DNA of 64,000 bases. Source: Rhizobium sp. 11515TR (GTDB lineage Bacteria > Pseudomonadota > Alphaproteobacteria > Rhizobiales > Rhizobiaceae). The stretch spans positions 1,240,001 through 1,304,000 of the forward strand of contig NZ_CP022999.1 in the NCBI RefSeq assembly GCF_002277895.1. The letters run 5' to 3'. Position 1 is the first letter of the stretch; each line of letters starts with the position of its first letter. Below are positions 32,117-40,345 of the stretch, in pieces. The position numbers were made by a program, and so were the translations under genes. Below the pieces are notes generated by a model. That model searched no databases, was not told the DNA's origin, and saw nothing but the letters and a program-made list of their open reading frames with translations.

Positions 32117-32917
32117 CTAGGCGCTGCGCCGGCGCAGCCATTCGGCCGTGATGCGGCTTGCTTCCCGTGCAGCTGCCGTCGGTGCCTGCCCCTGCAGCAA
32201 GGCAAACAGGAAAGAGCCGGCGAACCGGTCGCCGGCACCAATGGTGTCGGTCGTGTCGACCTTTGCGGCCGGTTCGACTTCTACCGCCTGCAAGCCGTCA
32301 AACAGGGTGATGGGGCGCGTGCCGTCGGTGAGCACGAGCATCTTCAGGCGTGAACCGGCGATTTGGCCGGCCCTCTGCCAGGCGAGATTGAGATCATCCG
32401 GAACATCGTCGCGTGAGGAGATGACATAGTCGGCCGGTCGCGGCGTTGCCGGCCGCAGCGGAAATTGCGAGAGGACGAGCGGCTGCGCGCCGATCTGTTC
32501 GACGAGGCTTTCGTCGAGGGCGAGGGCATTGATATAGACGCCTGCACCCGACAGTTTGCCGGCTGCCGTCAACTGCTGAGATCGCCCGGTCGGTGCGAGG
32601 ATCGTCCGCTCTCCACTCGGCTCAAGGAAAATTTCCAGCGGTGCCGTCTTTCCGGGCGCCATCATGATGTATTCGGTATGGAAGCCGGCCGTCGAAAGGG
32701 ATCGCAACGCGGTTTGCCCTTGTTCGTCCTGCATCAGCCTGGAAACGATGGCGACGTCCGCTCCCAGTTCCAGCAATTGCAGGCCGGTATAGAAGGCGCC
32801 GCCGCCGAGCCGGGTCGCGCGGGATGAAAATTGTATGCGTCCGCCCGGAACCAGCGGTGCATCCAGCTGCCATATGCGATCGTGGTTTACCGATCCGATT
32901 ACGATTACTCGGGGCAT
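32117..32917 (-). CDS. PfkB-family carbohydrate kinase (ribokinase-like)
   Basis: 266 residues. N-terminal GSVNHDRIWQLD and RLGGGAFYTGLQLLELGADVAIVS (GG substrate motif) and the C-terminal PfkB signature DTIGAGDRFAGSFLFAL with catalytic Asp are intact. Such kinases phosphorylate ribose, fructose, tagatose-phosphate or nucleosides. It lies 132 bases upstream of phnG on the same strand, and 9 bases after the stop of a truncated sugar permease, so it probably came from a sugar ABC transport operon and is now placed at the head of the phn genes. A role on a ribose moiety released by the phn pathway is possible but unproven. Confidence 0.87.
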   Translation of the reverse strand: MPRVIVIGSVNHDRIWQLDAPLVPGGRIQFSSRATRLGGGAFYTGLQLLELGADVAIVSRLMQDEQGQTALRSLSTAGFHTEYIMMAPGKTAPLEIFLEPSGERTILAPTGRSQQLTAAGKLSGAGVYINALALDESLVEQIGAQPLVLSQFPLRPATPRPADYVISSRDDVPDDLNLAWQRAGQIAGSRLKMLVLTDGTRPITLFDGLQAVEVEPAAKVDTTDTIGAGDRFAGSFLFALLQGQAPTAAAREASRITAEWLRRRSA

Positions 32918-32925
32918 GCATCCGC

Positions 32926-33057
32926 CTATCTGTCATCGATGCCTGGTGCCAGCGCATCGACGATGAAACGCTGCACCAGCAGGAAGATCAAGAGAACGGG
33001 GACGATCGACAACAGGCTTGTTGCCATCAGCGGCCCCCAAGCCCGCTCTGCACCCGA
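32926..33057 (-). pseudogene. C-terminal remnant of a MalG/UgpE-type sugar ABC permease
   Basis: A 43-codon minus-strand fragment reads SGAERAWGPLMATSLLSIVP, then VLLIFLLVQRFIVDALAPGI and DDR-stop. The WGPLMAxSLLSIVPVLLIFLLVQRFIV pattern is the last membrane helix and tail of carbohydrate ABC permeases. Upstream the frame meets a stop near 33083 and all other transport genes are missing, so the rest was deleted. The fragment ends 8 bases before pfkB, as a permease-kinase operon would. The rest of the 344-base gap between pfkB and the GntR gene holds the two operator-like sites listed separately. Confidence 0.7.
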
Positions 33058-33077
33058 ATGATAAATAAAACATTCGG
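33054..33077. promoter_or_regulatory. Second CGAATG/CATTCG inverted repeat, upstream of pfkB
   Basis: CCGAATG (33054-33060), 10 A/T-rich bases (ATAAATAAAA) and CATTCGG (33071-33077). The layout is almost the same as in the phnG operator, where CGAATG and CATTCG are 11 bases apart. It sits at the 5' break of the permease remnant and may drive and control pfkB. Confidence 0.55.
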
Positions 33078-33226
33078 ATATTTACCTAACGATGGCGAGT
33101 GACACCGATATGAAGGGAAGCGTGGCTTAGCGCTAAAGTCCGATGGCGAAATTGACTTTGGCCGCCGTTTGTTGGATTTCCGATATCGGGCACAGATTGA
33201 AAATCGATGCTGTAGCCGATATATGA

Positions 33227-33236
33227 CATTCGAATG
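33227..33236. promoter_or_regulatory. CATTCGAATG operator before the GntR gene
   Basis: A perfect 10-base palindrome 25 bases upstream of the ATG at 33262, next to GATATATGA that may serve as a -10 box. Same core as at 32031-32059, which fits autorepression by the GntR protein. Confidence 0.6.
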
Positions 33237-33261
33237 ACATGGTTGAATTCGGAAGGCAGGC

Positions 33262-34020
33262 ATGGAGAAGAAATTGCTGCACGGGCAATGGCAACAGGTC
33301 GAAAGCGATATTGCGGAGGATATCCTGACCGGTCGCCTGTCACCAAAGGCGCAGCTTCCGACGGAATCCGACCTGATGGAACGTTTCGGCGTCGGACGTC
33401 ACACCATACGGCGCGCCATTTCCCGTCTCGAAAGCCGAGGGCTCGTGCTGGTCGAGCAGGGGCGTGGAACCTTTGTCAGGGATAGCCGTCTTGATTACCG
33501 CCTGTCCGAACGCACGCGCTTTTCCCAGAACCTGCTTGATCAGGGCAGGGAACCGCTCGGCCAGGCTATTCACGAGGAGGTTGTCCCGGCTTCAGAATTG
33601 ATCGCAGAGGCCTTGCGGCTTCCACATGGCGAACCTGTCTATCATATCGTCCGCCGCGGTTTTGCCGACGAAGAGCCGATCAACTATTCGCATGCCTATT
33701 ATCCGGTGCGCCGTTTTCCAGGTTTCGATGAGGCGCGGCGCAGCGGGCGCAGCGTCACCGTCATTCTGGCTGAGTACGGCATCCCGGACTATATCCGCCT
33801 GCGCACGGATATCGTTGTTCGTCTGCCGACAAGCGAGGAGGCGAAGCAGCTCTGCCAATCCATGTCTCAACCGGTGGCTGTGTCGAGAAAGGTGGACGTC
33901 GATCTCAAGGGCACGCCGATTTCCTATTCGGAATCCGTCTGGCCGGGCGAGCGCGTGCAATTCTCCATCGACAACACCAGCCAGCTTCTGGACGTGCTTG
34001 CGCGCGGTGAGGCGGGCTGA
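33262..34020 (+). CDS. phnF: GntR-family regulator, HutC/PhnF subfamily
   Basis: 252 residues. The winged helix is QVESDIAEDILTGRLSPKAQLPTESDLMERFGVGRHTIRRAISRLESRGLVLVEQGRGTFV; the C-terminal UTRA domain starts near residue 90 (SQNLLDQGREPLGQAIHEEVVPASELIAEALRLPHGEPVYHIVRRGFADEEPI) and ends PISYSESVWPGERVQFSIDN. PhnF-type regulators repress phn genes. It is divergent from pfkB-phn; matching palindromes lie before it, before phnG and before pfkB, so it is the likely repressor of all three. The effector is unknown and may be a ribosyl compound. Confidence 0.85.
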   Translation: MEKKLLHGQWQQVESDIAEDILTGRLSPKAQLPTESDLMERFGVGRHTIRRAISRLESRGLVLVEQGRGTFVRDSRLDYRLSERTRFSQNLLDQGREPLGQAIHEEVVPASELIAEALRLPHGEPVYHIVRRGFADEEPINYSHAYYPVRRFPGFDEARRSGRSVTVILAEYGIPDYIRLRTDIVVRLPTSEEAKQLCQSMSQPVAVSRKVDVDLKGTPISYSESVWPGERVQFSIDNTSQLLDVLARGEAG

Positions 34021-34121
34021 ATAGACCGGTTCCGCGCGATTGGGTGTCTTCAGAGCCTGAATGACGCGTCTGCTGCGATGTGCTAATATTGGGCTCTATC
34101 AGGCGCGCAGCGGGTGATGCG

Positions 34122-34943
34122 ATGTTGGAGGCAGACAAGGTATTCGCTGGCTCGATTCCGGAAAATTACGACCGCCATATGGTGCCGTTGATTTTCGAGC
34201 CTTACGCGGCAGATATTGCCCAACGAGCAGCGTCCTTGCGGCCTGGCACAGTGTTGGAAATCGCTGCAGGCACCGGCGTTGTCACCCGCGCATTGACGCC
34301 GAAACTATCTTCCGGCGCAAGCTATGTCGTCACCGACCTCAACCAGCCGATGCTTGATTACGCCGCTTCGCGGCAGGCTCCCGACGGCCGCATCACATGG
34401 CGGCAGGCGGATGCCCAGTCGTTGCCCTTTGAAAATGCATCCTTCGATCTCGTCTTCTGCCAGTTCGGCGCCATGTTCTTTCCGGACCGCATCGCAGCTT
34501 ATCGTGAGGCAAAGCGCGTTCTGAAGCCCGGCGGATATTTCCTGTTCAACGTCTGGGATCGCATCGAAGAGAACATATTCGCGGATGATGTCACGAACGC
34601 GCTTGCCCGGATTTTTCCGGAGGATCCGCCACGCTTTCTGGCGCGCACTCCGCATGGCTATCATGATGTGGATCGGATTCGCGGCGATCTCGAGAATGCG
34701 GGTTTCTCCGAAATTGTGATCGAAACGAGGGCAGAGCAAAGCCGGGCATCCTCGCCGCGTCTTCCGGCCGTCGCTTATTGTCAGGGAACTCTGCTCCGCA
34801 ACGAAATTGAAGCCAGAGAAGCAGGGAAGCTGCAGGCTGCGACCGACTATGTCGCCGCGGCAATCGAAGCCAGACACGGTAGCGGCGAAGTTGTTGCCAA
34901 AATTCAGGCACATATCATGCTGGCGACGGCTTATCCTGCCTAA
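34122..34943 (+). CDS. Class I SAM-dependent methyltransferase
   Basis: 273 residues from ATG 34122 (MLEADKVFAGSIPENYD); the GTG at 34080 is less likely. Motif I is VLEIAAGTGVVTRAL, motif II region VVTDLNQPMLDYA, then ADAQSLPFENASFDLVFCQFGAMFFPD (motif post-II) and AKRVLKPGGYFLFNVWD. This is the UbiE/Methyltransf_11 type. The target is unknown; such stand-alone genes often act on quinones, sterol-like or small molecules. No operon partner is visible. Confidence 0.87.
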   Translation: MLEADKVFAGSIPENYDRHMVPLIFEPYAADIAQRAASLRPGTVLEIAAGTGVVTRALTPKLSSGASYVVTDLNQPMLDYAASRQAPDGRITWRQADAQSLPFENASFDLVFCQFGAMFFPDRIAAYREAKRVLKPGGYFLFNVWDRIEENIFADDVTNALARIFPEDPPRFLARTPHGYHDVDRIRGDLENAGFSEIVIETRAEQSRASSPRLPAVAYCQGTLLRNEIEAREAGKLQAATDYVAAAIEARHGSGEVVAKIQAHIMLATAYPA

Positions 34944-35139
34944 TGTCTGAAATATTAACTGAAGAATAACTGTAATCTAAAGCAGGGCTGCCGATTTATG
35001 CGTGCGGCGACGAGTTGTTATATTGTCATGGATACCAAATGGAGATCCAGGGCAATATTCGCTGAGCTTTCCGGTGAGGTTTTATAAGGAAATATCTGAG
35101 GGACGAGATGCGGGCGGCAATGCCCGCAAATCCGCCCAT

Positions 35140-36240
35140 ATGCTCGTGAACCTTCAGGTGCTGCGCGCGCTCGCAGCCTCTTCCGTGGTCATCGCCCATG
35201 CTCTGCACGAAACAGAGATCCTTGCAGCAGCGACAGGACGTGCGGCGGTCGATGGCTCTGCCTGGAATCTCGGTTTCGGCGTCGACATCTTCTTCGTTCT
35301 TTCCGGCTTCATCATGACCCACACTGCGGCATCGGAGTTCGGCAAGAGCGGTGCTCCGCTGCATTTTTTTCTGCGGCGTTGCGCTCGCGTCGTCCCCCTC
35401 TATTGGCTATTGACGAGTGTCATGCTGCTTGGCGCGCTCGCGGCACCCTCGCTGCTCGTCGTTCCCGTCGGTTCCATATCCCATGTTCTCGCCTCCTATT
35501 TCTTCATTCCCTCTGGGCGTGGCGTGGGGGAGATCAGGCCGGTGCTCGCGCTTGGCTGGACCCTGAATTACGAGATGCTGTTCTATGTGTTCTTCGCACT
35601 GGCGCTCCTTTTGCCGATAAGGCTGGGAGTCGTCTGGCTGTCGGTGCTCATGGTCGGCATGGCGCTCCTCGGAAATCTCGTTGACCCCAGTCATGTCCAG
35701 ATCGCATTCTGGACGAGCCCGATCATTCTGGAGTTCCTGTTTGGCGTCTATGTCGCTCTGATTTTCCGCAGCGGCGTAAGGATCGGCAAGGGTATTGCGC
35801 TCGGGCTCGTGGCCATAGGGCTTCTTGGCTTCGTCCATGTCTCGACACTTTGGAACGATGTGGCCCTGCCGCAATTCCTGCGAAGCGGTTTGCCTGCGGC
35901 TCTGCTTGTTCTTGCGGCGGCAATCGGTACCGCTTTGCCTCACAGGAGGCCTGTACTCTGGAGCGCAGCTTTGGGAGACGCCTCCTATAGTCTTTACCTC
36001 GCCCATCCTTTTATCCTGCGACCCATGCGAGCCATTTGGGCGCAAGTGATCGGCGGAGCTCTTCCGCCTGGGCTGTTCGCTGGCTTCTCGACGCTCGCTG
36101 CTGTCCTGCTTGCCTTGGCACTCTTCAGAGGTGTCGAGAAGCCGCTTACGCGGCGCGTGCAGGGCGTCGTGCTCGGCTCGGCACGGCGCAAGCGGATATC
36201 GGCCGGGGAGCTCCCGGCAGCGGATACCGAGAGTGCCTAA
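35140..36240 (+). CDS. Acyltransferase 3 family membrane protein (ExoZ/OafA-like)
   Basis: 366 residues from ATG 35140, where the conserved NLQVLRALAASSVVIAHALHE begins; an upstream in-frame GTG (35002) would add 46 polar residues. About ten membrane helices follow. The catalytic-type His in VIAHAL, the R in FFLRRCARVVPLYWLLT, VDIFFVLSGFIM and SYSLYLAHPFILRPM are family signatures. Such enzymes O-acetylate or succinylate extracellular polysaccharide or lipid. ExoZ acetylates succinoglycan in rhizobia; the polymer here could be that of the cluster at 7.5-19.8 kb but the genes are far apart. Confidence 0.85.
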   Translation: MLVNLQVLRALAASSVVIAHALHETEILAAATGRAAVDGSAWNLGFGVDIFFVLSGFIMTHTAASEFGKSGAPLHFFLRRCARVVPLYWLLTSVMLLGALAAPSLLVVPVGSISHVLASYFFIPSGRGVGEIRPVLALGWTLNYEMLFYVFFALALLLPIRLGVVWLSVLMVGMALLGNLVDPSHVQIAFWTSPIILEFLFGVYVALIFRSGVRIGKGIALGLVAIGLLGFVHVSTLWNDVALPQFLRSGLPAALLVLAAAIGTALPHRRPVLWSAALGDASYSLYLAHPFILRPMRAIWAQVIGGALPPGLFAGFSTLAAVLLALALFRGVEKPLTRRVQGVVLGSARRKRISAGELPAADTESA

Positions 36241-36245
36241 CGCTT

Positions 36246-38294
36246 TCAGGCGGTTCGCTTTTGGCGAAGATAATCGACGTGGTTCGATGCTGCCGAGGCG
36301 ATCGTGTCGAGCTGGGTCGCAGCACGGATCAGCGTGTGGCGGGTCGAGATGTCGGGCTTGCTGATCGAGTAGGAAAGATGTCGGGCGGCCGCGCGCGAGA
36401 CTTTTGCGAGACGAGCAGGATCGCCGCGGCCGAGCTGACGCAGCACGACGTTCAGTGGTTTGGCAAGATGAGGGTGCTCTCTTGCCAGTTCGGCGAGCGT
36501 GATCGCAGCCTCGCCGATCGCAAGTGCGGCAAGCATTCCCCTTAGCTCGTCTTCCCCCTGCTTCTCGGGAACACCGACATTCGTCGCGGCCTGGCCTGCC
36601 AGGCGGTCGGCCGTCCTGCTCAGCCAATGCTCTCTCGTCCAATGGACCGGGGACCGGCCGATATCCGCCAGGTCGCGCAGCGTGGCGCTTTGCAGGCGTC
36701 GCCTCTTTGCCGGCAGGTTGGATGGAAAGAGCAGCGTGAAGATGAGTATCCCCGCTCCCACACCAAGGATCAGCGCCAGGGCACCGTTCATGAAAGAAGC
36801 TGCATCGGCGCGGCTGGTATTATCCGGGCCGACCAGATCCAGAAACAGGAAGGCGAAGCTCGTTGCCAGGGCGGCAGTGCGGACGTTGCGCATGGCAAGC
36901 CCGGTTGCAAACATGATGATGCCGATGACTATGGCCAGTTCGGTAAAGTCCGACAGCATCGGCAGGATGGCGAAATTGCAGATCGCCGCCGCAATCACCG
37001 CGACGAGCCCGCCTTTGAGGAAATCCATTCCGCCGACGACCGGATTGGGCCGGGTGGCAAACAGGGCGCAGATGACACCGAGGATGACGATGAAGCTCGG
37101 GCCGGATGGCCAGGCGGTTGCGATCCAGAACCACGATCCGATGATGATGGCGACGAAGGTGCGAATGCCGTTTTGAACTGCGTCGCGATAATCGACGTGG
37201 AAGGAGAGCTTTAGCTTTGAGGAGGGGGCTTTCTCGTCCGAGAACAGGGCCTGTCGCGTGAGTGCGCCATGGGCGGCTTCAAGCAGCCTGTCGAGGTGAT
37301 CCAGGATCAGAAGCCGAGGCGGGATCGCATGATCGGAGGCGACAGCAGTTTCGGAGAGTGCAATCCGAACATCTGCCCGCAATCCGGCAATGATATTGGA
37401 AGCGACCGGTGATGCGGAGCCGATGGCGTCAAGCGTCATAGCTGTTTTTTCGACGAGAGATTCATCGAGATCTGGTCGCGCTGCCAGATGCTCGCGCAGA
37501 GATTGGGCGATCGCCATCTGGGTCAGCATCGCGACTGCAGCACCGCGCAAATGGCCAAAACGGCTGCGCACGGAACGGGAGCTTGTAGCGGCATATTCTG
37601 CAGTGGCATCCAGTTCCAACGCGCCCGTCAGCAGCCGCTGGAAACCGGAAGTGTTGGTCTGGCCACGCAATGCGCGCGCGCAGAGATCGCAGACCTGTCG
37701 GAGATATGTTGCCAGGCGGTTTTGTGTTTCCTGCAATGGAGTGCCTGGCGCGAAGATGGTGGTGAAAATCGCTTCCGTCATGATCCCGAGGGCAATGTAG
37801 ATCACTCGTGCCACCGCAATGTCGAAGACTTCGATCGGTGAACCGATGGAATCGAATGCAACGATAGCCGCGGTGTATCCTGCCAACACGGCACCGTAGG
37901 CGCGAAAATTGCGCAAGCCGGTGGCGAGCGCCGTGCACAGTCCCAGCCATAGGGCGAGCGACAGAAGGAACAGCTCCGGCGCCTGCGCGAAAAGCGCGAC
38001 CATGGTCGCCGCAGCGACGGCCCCGATGACCGTGCCCAAAATTCTGTATTGGCCTTTTGAAAGGCTCATGCCGCGGTTGGATTGAGCAACGATCCAGACC
38101 GTCATCGGCGCCCATTTCGGATCATCGAGATTGAGCAGGAAGGCGATATAGAGCGCGACGAGCGACGCTGCGGTCGTTCGCAGCGCGAAACCCACCGCCG
38201 GCCGCGTCAACCACGGTGGCGACGCAAGTCCATGTGCCAAAGAGCTGAATAGTCGTGCTGAGTTAAGAGGTGCCACGGTCATGCGCGTAGCCAT
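36246..38294 (-). CDS. FUSC-family inner-membrane protein (AaeB-like efflux subunit)
   Basis: 682 residues from ATG 38294 (ATG 38282 also possible). Two similar halves each contain about five or six membrane helices: residues about 30-170 (FALRTTAASLVALYIAFLLNLDDPKWAPMTVWIV) and about 370-510 (GIRTFVAIIIGSWFWIATAWPSGPSFIVILGVI), separated and followed by cytoplasmic helical regions. This is the FUSC/AaeB arrangement, linked to aromatic acid or fusaric acid efflux. It is divergent from a LysR gene across 66 bases, as aaeB is from aaeR. No membrane-fusion (AaeA) gene is adjacent. Confidence 0.85.
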   Translation of the reverse strand: MATRMTVAPLNSARLFSSLAHGLASPPWLTRPAVGFALRTTAASLVALYIAFLLNLDDPKWAPMTVWIVAQSNRGMSLSKGQYRILGTVIGAVAAATMVALFAQAPELFLLSLALWLGLCTALATGLRNFRAYGAVLAGYTAAIVAFDSIGSPIEVFDIAVARVIYIALGIMTEAIFTTIFAPGTPLQETQNRLATYLRQVCDLCARALRGQTNTSGFQRLLTGALELDATAEYAATSSRSVRSRFGHLRGAAVAMLTQMAIAQSLREHLAARPDLDESLVEKTAMTLDAIGSASPVASNIIAGLRADVRIALSETAVASDHAIPPRLLILDHLDRLLEAAHGALTRQALFSDEKAPSSKLKLSFHVDYRDAVQNGIRTFVAIIIGSWFWIATAWPSGPSFIVILGVICALFATRPNPVVGGMDFLKGGLVAVIAAAICNFAILPMLSDFTELAIVIGIIMFATGLAMRNVRTAALATSFAFLFLDLVGPDNTSRADAASFMNGALALILGVGAGILIFTLLFPSNLPAKRRRLQSATLRDLADIGRSPVHWTREHWLSRTADRLAGQAATNVGVPEKQGEDELRGMLAALAIGEAAITLAELAREHPHLAKPLNVVLRQLGRGDPARLAKVSRAAARHLSYSISKPDISTRHTLIRAATQLDTIASAASNHVDYLRQKRTA

Positions 38295-38360
38295 AACGGT
38301 ATGGACGAATAAGGATAATGGCGTAAATTCAGGATATATTATTGCTGAAAACGGTAGAAT

Positions 38361-39263
38361 ATGGCCAGGGACCTCGAGAGCATTCGGATTTTTCTGCGCG
38401 TTGCGGAACGCGGCAGTTTCACGGCCGCCGCGACACAACTGCGGCTGCCTTTGACGAGCGTCAGCCGCCGCGTGAAACAGCTCGAGGACGATCTCGGCGT
38501 TCAATTGTTGTATCGCACGACCCGGCGTGTATCGGTCACGGATGCCGGGCGCGATTATTACGAGCGCTGCATCAGGGCGGAGGAGATCCTGGAGGAGGCG
38601 GACCAGACAGCACGCGCGGTGCGCATCGAGCCGCAGGGTATGCTGCGCGTTCTCATGCCCTATACGCTCGGCCTGAGTGTCGTGGAGCCAAGGCTGGGCG
38701 AGTTTCGGCAGAACTATCAAAAGGTGCAGCTGGCCCTGACTTACGACAATTATCCCCTCGACCTGATCGAGCACGGCTTCGACGTGGCACTGCGAACGGG
38801 ACCGCTCTCCGATTCCGGCTATTCTGTGCGCACACTCGGACGGTCTCGCGCCCACCTCGCCGCAAGCCCCGCCTATCTTGACAGGTTCGGTCGCCCGGAA
38901 CGTCCACAGGATCTCAGGGAGCATGCCGTGATGATGATGGGCGCCGGCACATCTTTGGCGACGGTGCGCTTGCTCGACGAGGCCAGCAATGTGGCCGAGG
39001 TCGTCGTCAAGCCGATCCTGATGTCGAACGAGGTAACGACCATCATCCGCCAGGCCGTTGCCGGTGCAGGCATAGCGCTGGTATCGCCTCAACTCGCCGC
39101 GCAGCATTTTGCGCGGGGCGAACTCGAAGCGGTTCTCCCGCAATGGCAGCGAGCCGATGATATCGAGCTCAATGTACTCTTTCCAAGACGCGCTACGTCG
39201 GATCGAAAGGTGCGCAGTTTCGTCGATTTTCTCGCCGAAGTGTTCAAGGATTGGCGGGGCTAG
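38361..39263 (+). CDS. LysR-family transcriptional regulator
   Basis: 300 residues. The N-terminal winged helix is LESIRIFLRVAERGSFTAAATQLRLPLTSVSRRVKQLEDDLGVQLLYRTTRRVSVTDAG; the rest is the type II periplasmic-binding fold used for effector binding (QGMLRVLMPYTLGLSVVEPRLGEF, VALRTGPLSDSGYSVRTLG). It belongs to the AaeR/DsdC-like group most often found beside efflux genes and probably controls the divergent FUSC gene. It is convergent with the CDF gene (8 bases apart). Confidence 0.9.
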   Translation: MARDLESIRIFLRVAERGSFTAAATQLRLPLTSVSRRVKQLEDDLGVQLLYRTTRRVSVTDAGRDYYERCIRAEEILEEADQTARAVRIEPQGMLRVLMPYTLGLSVVEPRLGEFRQNYQKVQLALTYDNYPLDLIEHGFDVALRTGPLSDSGYSVRTLGRSRAHLAASPAYLDRFGRPERPQDLREHAVMMMGAGTSLATVRLLDEASNVAEVVVKPILMSNEVTTIIRQAVAGAGIALVSPQLAAQHFARGELEAVLPQWQRADDIELNVLFPRRATSDRKVRSFVDFLAEVFKDWRG

Positions 39264-39270
39264 CGGCTGC

Positions 39271-40197
39271 TCAATCCGCCCATTCCGGATCCGTCGTAAA
39301 AGCGATCGTCAACCAGCGGTCCGGTCCTTCGTCGCCGATCGCTTCGCCGATTTCGTCGCGGATATGGTCCCATTCCTCCAGCTTCTTCGCTGGTCCATCC
39401 GGTGAAACGATGAAGTAGAGCTCGATCTGCTTGCCGCGGCCGACTCGCGCGACATAGGAGCGGTAGGATAAGAAATCGTAGCGTCGAACTATGTCGGTCG
39501 CGACGCGATCGACATGTTCCCGCAAATCCGCAGGTGTCACGAGCAGGATGTCGGCGAATGCCTGCTTGATCGTGCCGATCGGCATGGGAATGACGATGAG
39601 GCAGACGAGAGCCAGAGCGACCGGATCGACATAGGGCGATATCCATTGCAGGTTCGTTCCCTGAATGAAAAAGCCGAAGATGAAGGCAAGCAGCAGCGCG
39701 CCGCTCAGGCAGCCTGTCATGATCCAGGCCTTGGCGTCCAGTGCGATGAAATTGGATCTGAGCGTCTTGTTCGCGCGGTTGCCATAGGCCGCCATCAGGA
39801 AGGCGATAATCATGGTCAGCACCGCGTAGATGATGGCTTGATCGAAAGAGAGATGACGGCCGCCGGCCATGATGCTGCCGATGGCGTTGATCAGGGCATA
39901 GACCGCGGCTCCCGTCAGGAGGACGCCATTGAGGCCAAGCACCATCGGCTCGAGGTGCCAGAAGCCCATGGTGAAATGCTTCGCGAATTTGCCGGCGGGT
40001 GTCGTGTTCGTCGCGGAGGATATGATCAGATTGGAAACGATCAACGCCACGATCGTCATGCTTGCATCGGTAAGCGCGTAGACGCCGTCAAAGACGATCG
40101 CATAAGAGCCGGAGAGAATGCCGAAGAGGATACCGGCTACGGCCAGAACGAACGTCACGATGATGGAAATGCGCAGGACGCTTTGTTCGGTCGTCAC
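39271..40197 (-). CDS. Cation diffusion facilitator (CDF) family transporter
   Basis: 308 residues with six membrane helices. Metal-site features: FDGVYALTDASMTIVAL in TM2 (Asp kept; the usual His of HxxxD is replaced), HFTMGFWHLEPMVLGL, and LDAKAWIMTGCLSG in TM5. A cytoplasmic C-terminal domain follows (LREHVDRVATDIVRRYDFLSYRSYVARVGRGKQIELYFIV). CDF proteins exchange divalent metals for protons. The metal cannot be inferred; the missing first His suggests it is not a classical ZitB/YiiP zinc exporter. No metal regulator is adjacent. Confidence 0.85.
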   Translation of the reverse strand: MTTEQSVLRISIIVTFVLAVAGILFGILSGSYAIVFDGVYALTDASMTIVALIVSNLIISSATNTTPAGKFAKHFTMGFWHLEPMVLGLNGVLLTGAAVYALINAIGSIMAGGRHLSFDQAIIYAVLTMIIAFLMAAYGNRANKTLRSNFIALDAKAWIMTGCLSGALLLAFIFGFFIQGTNLQWISPYVDPVALALVCLIVIPMPIGTIKQAFADILLVTPADLREHVDRVATDIVRRYDFLSYRSYVARVGRGKQIELYFIVSPDGPAKKLEEWDHIRDEIGEAIGDEGPDRWLTIAFTTDPEWAD

Positions 40198-40345
40198 TTC
40201 TTAATCTCCGGCTAGAGCGCGGCATGCATTTCGAATAATCTGGCATGCACGCCAGACTTCTATCGCGTCATATGTCTCAAGCCAATCGAGATGGTTCTGT
40301 CATGAAATACCTCTTCAAGCGTAAGCTGAGAGGCACTCAATCACC

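Noticed and set aside
38295..39143. Upstream extension of the FUSC frame through the LysR gene
   Set aside because: The extra residues are the antisense of a convincing LysR gene; the FUSC homology begins at the ATG at 38294.
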